Source: CAZFAP01 sp964516325
Lineage (GTDB): Bacteria > Auribacterota > JABMQX01
Reading direction: 5' to 3'
DNA: 64,000 bases
Assembly (NCBI GenBank): GCA_964516325.1
Contig: CAZFAP010000001.1
Span: 48,035 to 112,034 of the forward strand
Shown here: positions 62,233-64,000 of the stretch, piece after piece
How the letters are laid out: every line of letters starts with the position of its first letter
Numbering within the stretch: position 1 is the stretch's first letter
Notes under the pieces: generated by a model
Told to the model about the DNA's origin: nothing
Seen by the model: only the letters and a program-made list of their open reading frames with translations
The model's database searches: none
Translations under genes and position numbers: made by a program

Positions 62233-63357
62233 ATGAGGAAATTGCTTTTCGCCGCTTGTTGCCTTGTGGCCCTACTTCTGGCGCCCGTCGGTTTCTGTCA
62301 GACGAATGCGCGAACCGAGATCGCGATTCCGGATATTCCGGGGTATCTGACGCTGGCGTGCGATTTTCACGCGCATACCGTCTTCTCGGATGGAAACGTG
62401 TGGCCTCCCATTCGTCCGGAAGAAGCCTGGATGGAAGGTCTCGATGCCATCGCAATAACGGATCATATCGAGTACGTCCCTCACAAGGACGACGTCAAGA
62501 CCGAGGACTTCAATCGTTCATTTGAGCTGGCTCGGGAAAGTGCCGCCGAGCGCCAGATTCTGCTGATAAGAGGCGCAGAGCTTACCCGGGACATGCCCCC
62601 CGGACATTTCAATGCCATTTTTTTACAGGATGCGAACGCATTAGCAAAAGAGGACTATAAAGACGCTATCAAGGCGGCGATGGATCAGAGTGCTTTCATT
62701 TTCTGGAATCATCCGGGGTGGAAACAGCCGGGTACGATACCGATATGGTATCCCGAGCACACGGAGCTGTTCAATAACGGCTGGGTTCGCGGCATGGAGA
62801 TTGTGAACGACCGGGAGTATTATCCCAAGGCATTTCAATGGTGTCTGGAAAAAAACATAACCATGCTCGGGAATTCGGATGTTCACGACCCTGTCCACAT
62901 GGCGTGGGATTTTCAAAATGGGGAGCACCGGCCGATCACTCTCGTGTTCGCGACCGAGAAAACGGAGAGAGCAATAAAGCAAGCTCTGTTTGCCGGGCGA
63001 ACGGCCGTTTACAACGGGAAATACCTCTTAGGCAAAGAAGAGTATCTGAAGCCAATTTTTGAAGCGTCCGTTCAAATCGCGAGCCCTTACGGGAAGGAGA
63101 ATGAGATAAGCATCCAGATCCAGAATAGCTCGTGCGTCACTTTTGAATTGCATTCATCCGGCAAGATTGACCATGTTTCCTTTCCTGAGGAATTGACGTT
63201 GTACGCGGGCAAAACCGTCCTCTCAAAGGTGCAAATCGAACAGAAACAGCCCCCCGTCGGGGAGATTGCCCTGCCGTATGTTGTGAGCAATCTTTTACTC
63301 GCTCCGGACAGGGGACTTCCGGTGCGGCTGAAGGTCGCTCGAACGTCGCACGAATGA
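62233..63357 (+). CDS. Exported PHP-domain phosphoesterase (Sb-PDE-like)
   Basis: 374 residues; GGAGG upstream and a signal peptide (LLFAACCLVALLLAPVGFC). PHP metal motifs are CDFHAHTVFSDG, AIAITDHIEY, IRGAEL, FWNHPGW and LGNSDVHDP. The last 90 residues are a beta domain typical of Sb-PDE family phosphodiesterases (NLLLAPDRGLPVRLKVARTS). It would hydrolyse phosphodiesters or phosphomonoesters in the periplasm using a trinuclear metal site. Confidence 0.9.
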   Translation: MRKLLFAACCLVALLLAPVGFCQTNARTEIAIPDIPGYLTLACDFHAHTVFSDGNVWPPIRPEEAWMEGLDAIAITDHIEYVPHKDDVKTEDFNRSFELARESAAERQILLIRGAELTRDMPPGHFNAIFLQDANALAKEDYKDAIKAAMDQSAFIFWNHPGWKQPGTIPIWYPEHTELFNNGWVRGMEIVNDREYYPKAFQWCLEKNITMLGNSDVHDPVHMAWDFQNGEHRPITLVFATEKTERAIKQALFAGRTAVYNGKYLLGKEEYLKPIFEASVQIASPYGKENEISIQIQNSSCVTFELHSSGKIDHVSFPEELTLYAGKTVLSKVQIEQKQPPVGEIALPYVVSNLLLAPDRGLPVRLKVARTSHE

Positions 63358-63396
63358 ACTGCATGAGTGGACGTAGCCCGCCACGGACCCGCACAG

Positions 63397-63454
63397 CCTG
63401 GGGGCAACACCCAGGGGGCTGGCCCCAGATCAACAATCAAAGCTCTGAAGGAGC
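63397..63454 (+). repeat. GC-rich palindromic intergenic repeat
   Basis: CCTGGG ... CCCAGG (63397-63415), then GCTCTGAAGGAGC (63442-63454) followed by GGCGTAACGA. The second hairpin and its tail match the GCCCTGAAAGGGCGCCATA unit at 38524, so both belong to one repeat family. Confidence 0.7.
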
Positions 63455-63582
63455 GGCGTAACGACATTCCCCAAACACACAGCCGCACCGTATGGGAGCA
63501 GCCGCTTGCAAACAAGGCGGAGGCCGGGTATAGTCAGTCGTGATGTGGGATTCGTCTTCAAACTTCATTTGGGAGGAATATC

Positions 63583-64000
63583 ATGAATCGTCGTAAGTTC
63601 TTTCAAGTCAGCGCAGCGGGGGTGGCCGTGTCGGCCTTCGGAGGCTATGCGGCAGAGCTCCAGGGGCAGAAAGCGAAGCGAGTCGCCCTAGTCGGCTGCG
63701 GTTGGTATGGCAAAAGCGCCCTGTTCCGCCTGCTTCAAATCTCGCCCGTTGAGGTTGTGGCGCTATGCGACGTGGACAAGAGGATGCTCGCAGAAGCCGC
63801 CGAGATGGTGGCCGAGCGCCAGGCCTCGAAGAAGAAGCCTCGCACCTACGCGGATTACCGCGAGATGCTCAAGAAGGAAGAGCTGGACATCGTGCAGATT
63901 TCCACGCCCGACCACTGGCATGCCCTGGCGATGATCGCCGCGGTCAAAGCCGGCGCCGATGTCCGTGTCGAGAAGCCCATCAGCGTGGACATCGTCGAGG
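63583..64000 (+). CDS. Tat-exported Gfo/Idh/MocA oxidoreductase, 3' end cut by the window edge
   Basis: 139 residues visible from the ATG at 63583 (GGGAGGAATATC upstream). A Tat-like signal (MNRRKFFQVSAAGVAVSAFG) precedes a Rossmann domain with VALVGCGWYGKSALFRLL, VVALCDVDKRM and ISTPDHWHALAM. The usual YCEKP motif reads RVEKPIS here, keeping the Lys-Pro pair. It is related to but distinct from the protein at 59032-60330. Confidence 0.92.
   Translation, partial: MNRRKFFQVSAAGVAVSAFGGYAAELQGQKAKRVALVGCGWYGKSALFRLLQISPVEVVALCDVDKRMLAEAAEMVAERQASKKKPRTYADYREMLKKEELDIVQISTPDHWHALAMIAAVKAGADVRVEKPISVDIVE

Overview
The window is a 64 kb piece of bacterial chromosome with one 10-N scaffold gap (61509-61518), so it is probably a metagenome-assembled or draft genome. 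It has moderately high GC, clear AGGAGG-type ribosome binding sites, and very many exported proteins with Sec or Tat signals. It carries Ser/Thr-kinase-type sequence, DUF6807, several Tat-exported proteins including Gfo/Idh/MocA oxidoreductases, a glycyl radical enzyme (which implies anaerobic or microaerobic life) and GC-rich palindromic intergenic repeats. Together these suggest an uncultivated heterotroph from the Planctomycetota/Verrucomicrobiota/Hydrogenedentota/Sumerlaeota type of lineage. That placement is inference only. No rRNA, tRNA, CRISPR array or insertion sequence was recognised.

Layout. 0-7 kb: the end of a DUF6807 gene, then three exported or modular proteins: a kinase-start/DUF5011/Ig chimera, an SGNH-like secreted protein, and a secreted protein of seven exact 80-residue DUF5011 repeats. 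6.9-19.4 kb: a peptide and hydroxyproline region. It contains a DPP-IV-like S9 peptidase, an AmpG-like MFS transporter on the other strand, and a five-gene minus-strand operon: ACE-like M2 peptidase, Na+/solute symporter, Xaa-Pro aminopeptidase, glycyl-radical activase, HypD-type trans-4-hydroxyproline dehydratase. 20-26.2 kb: a two-component system below a VWA / DUF4139 / VIT-like surface protein set. 26.5-34.4 kb: a large NPCBM protein, an exported SagB-like nitroreductase, a GH5-like hydrolase and an exported amidohydrolase.

35.6-53.4 kb is a molybdenum-hydroxylase island. Two paralogous FAD-less pairs ([2Fe-2S] subunit plus Tat-exported molybdopterin subunit) flank a secreted beta-propeller protein. 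They are followed by XdhC and a MocA-type cytidylyltransferase, and later by moeA, moaA, moaC and a MOSC-MogA fusion. Between the halves lies a toxin-antitoxin patch: an intact RelBE-like pair, a DUF2283 gene preceded by a DUF4258 gene killed by one in-frame TGA, and an unknown protein with an R-x4-H (HEPN-like) motif. MoaD/MoaE (MPT synthase) are not in the window. 53.5-64 kb holds further exported enzymes: a Tat-exported isomerase-fold protein, a TolB-like propeller, a TIM-barrel glycosidase-like protein with an inserted F5/8-type domain, two Tat Gfo/Idh/MocA oxidoreductases, a membrane-anchored phosphoribosyltransferase-like protein spanning the gap, and a PHP-domain phosphoesterase.

The most coherent candidate system is the 6.9-19.4 kb region. 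Proline-specific peptidases of three families, a symporter with an unusual periplasmic insert, and an oxygen-sensitive hydroxyproline dehydratase sit together. This looks like a dedicated route from collagen-like Pro/Hyp peptides to pyrroline-5-carboxylate.
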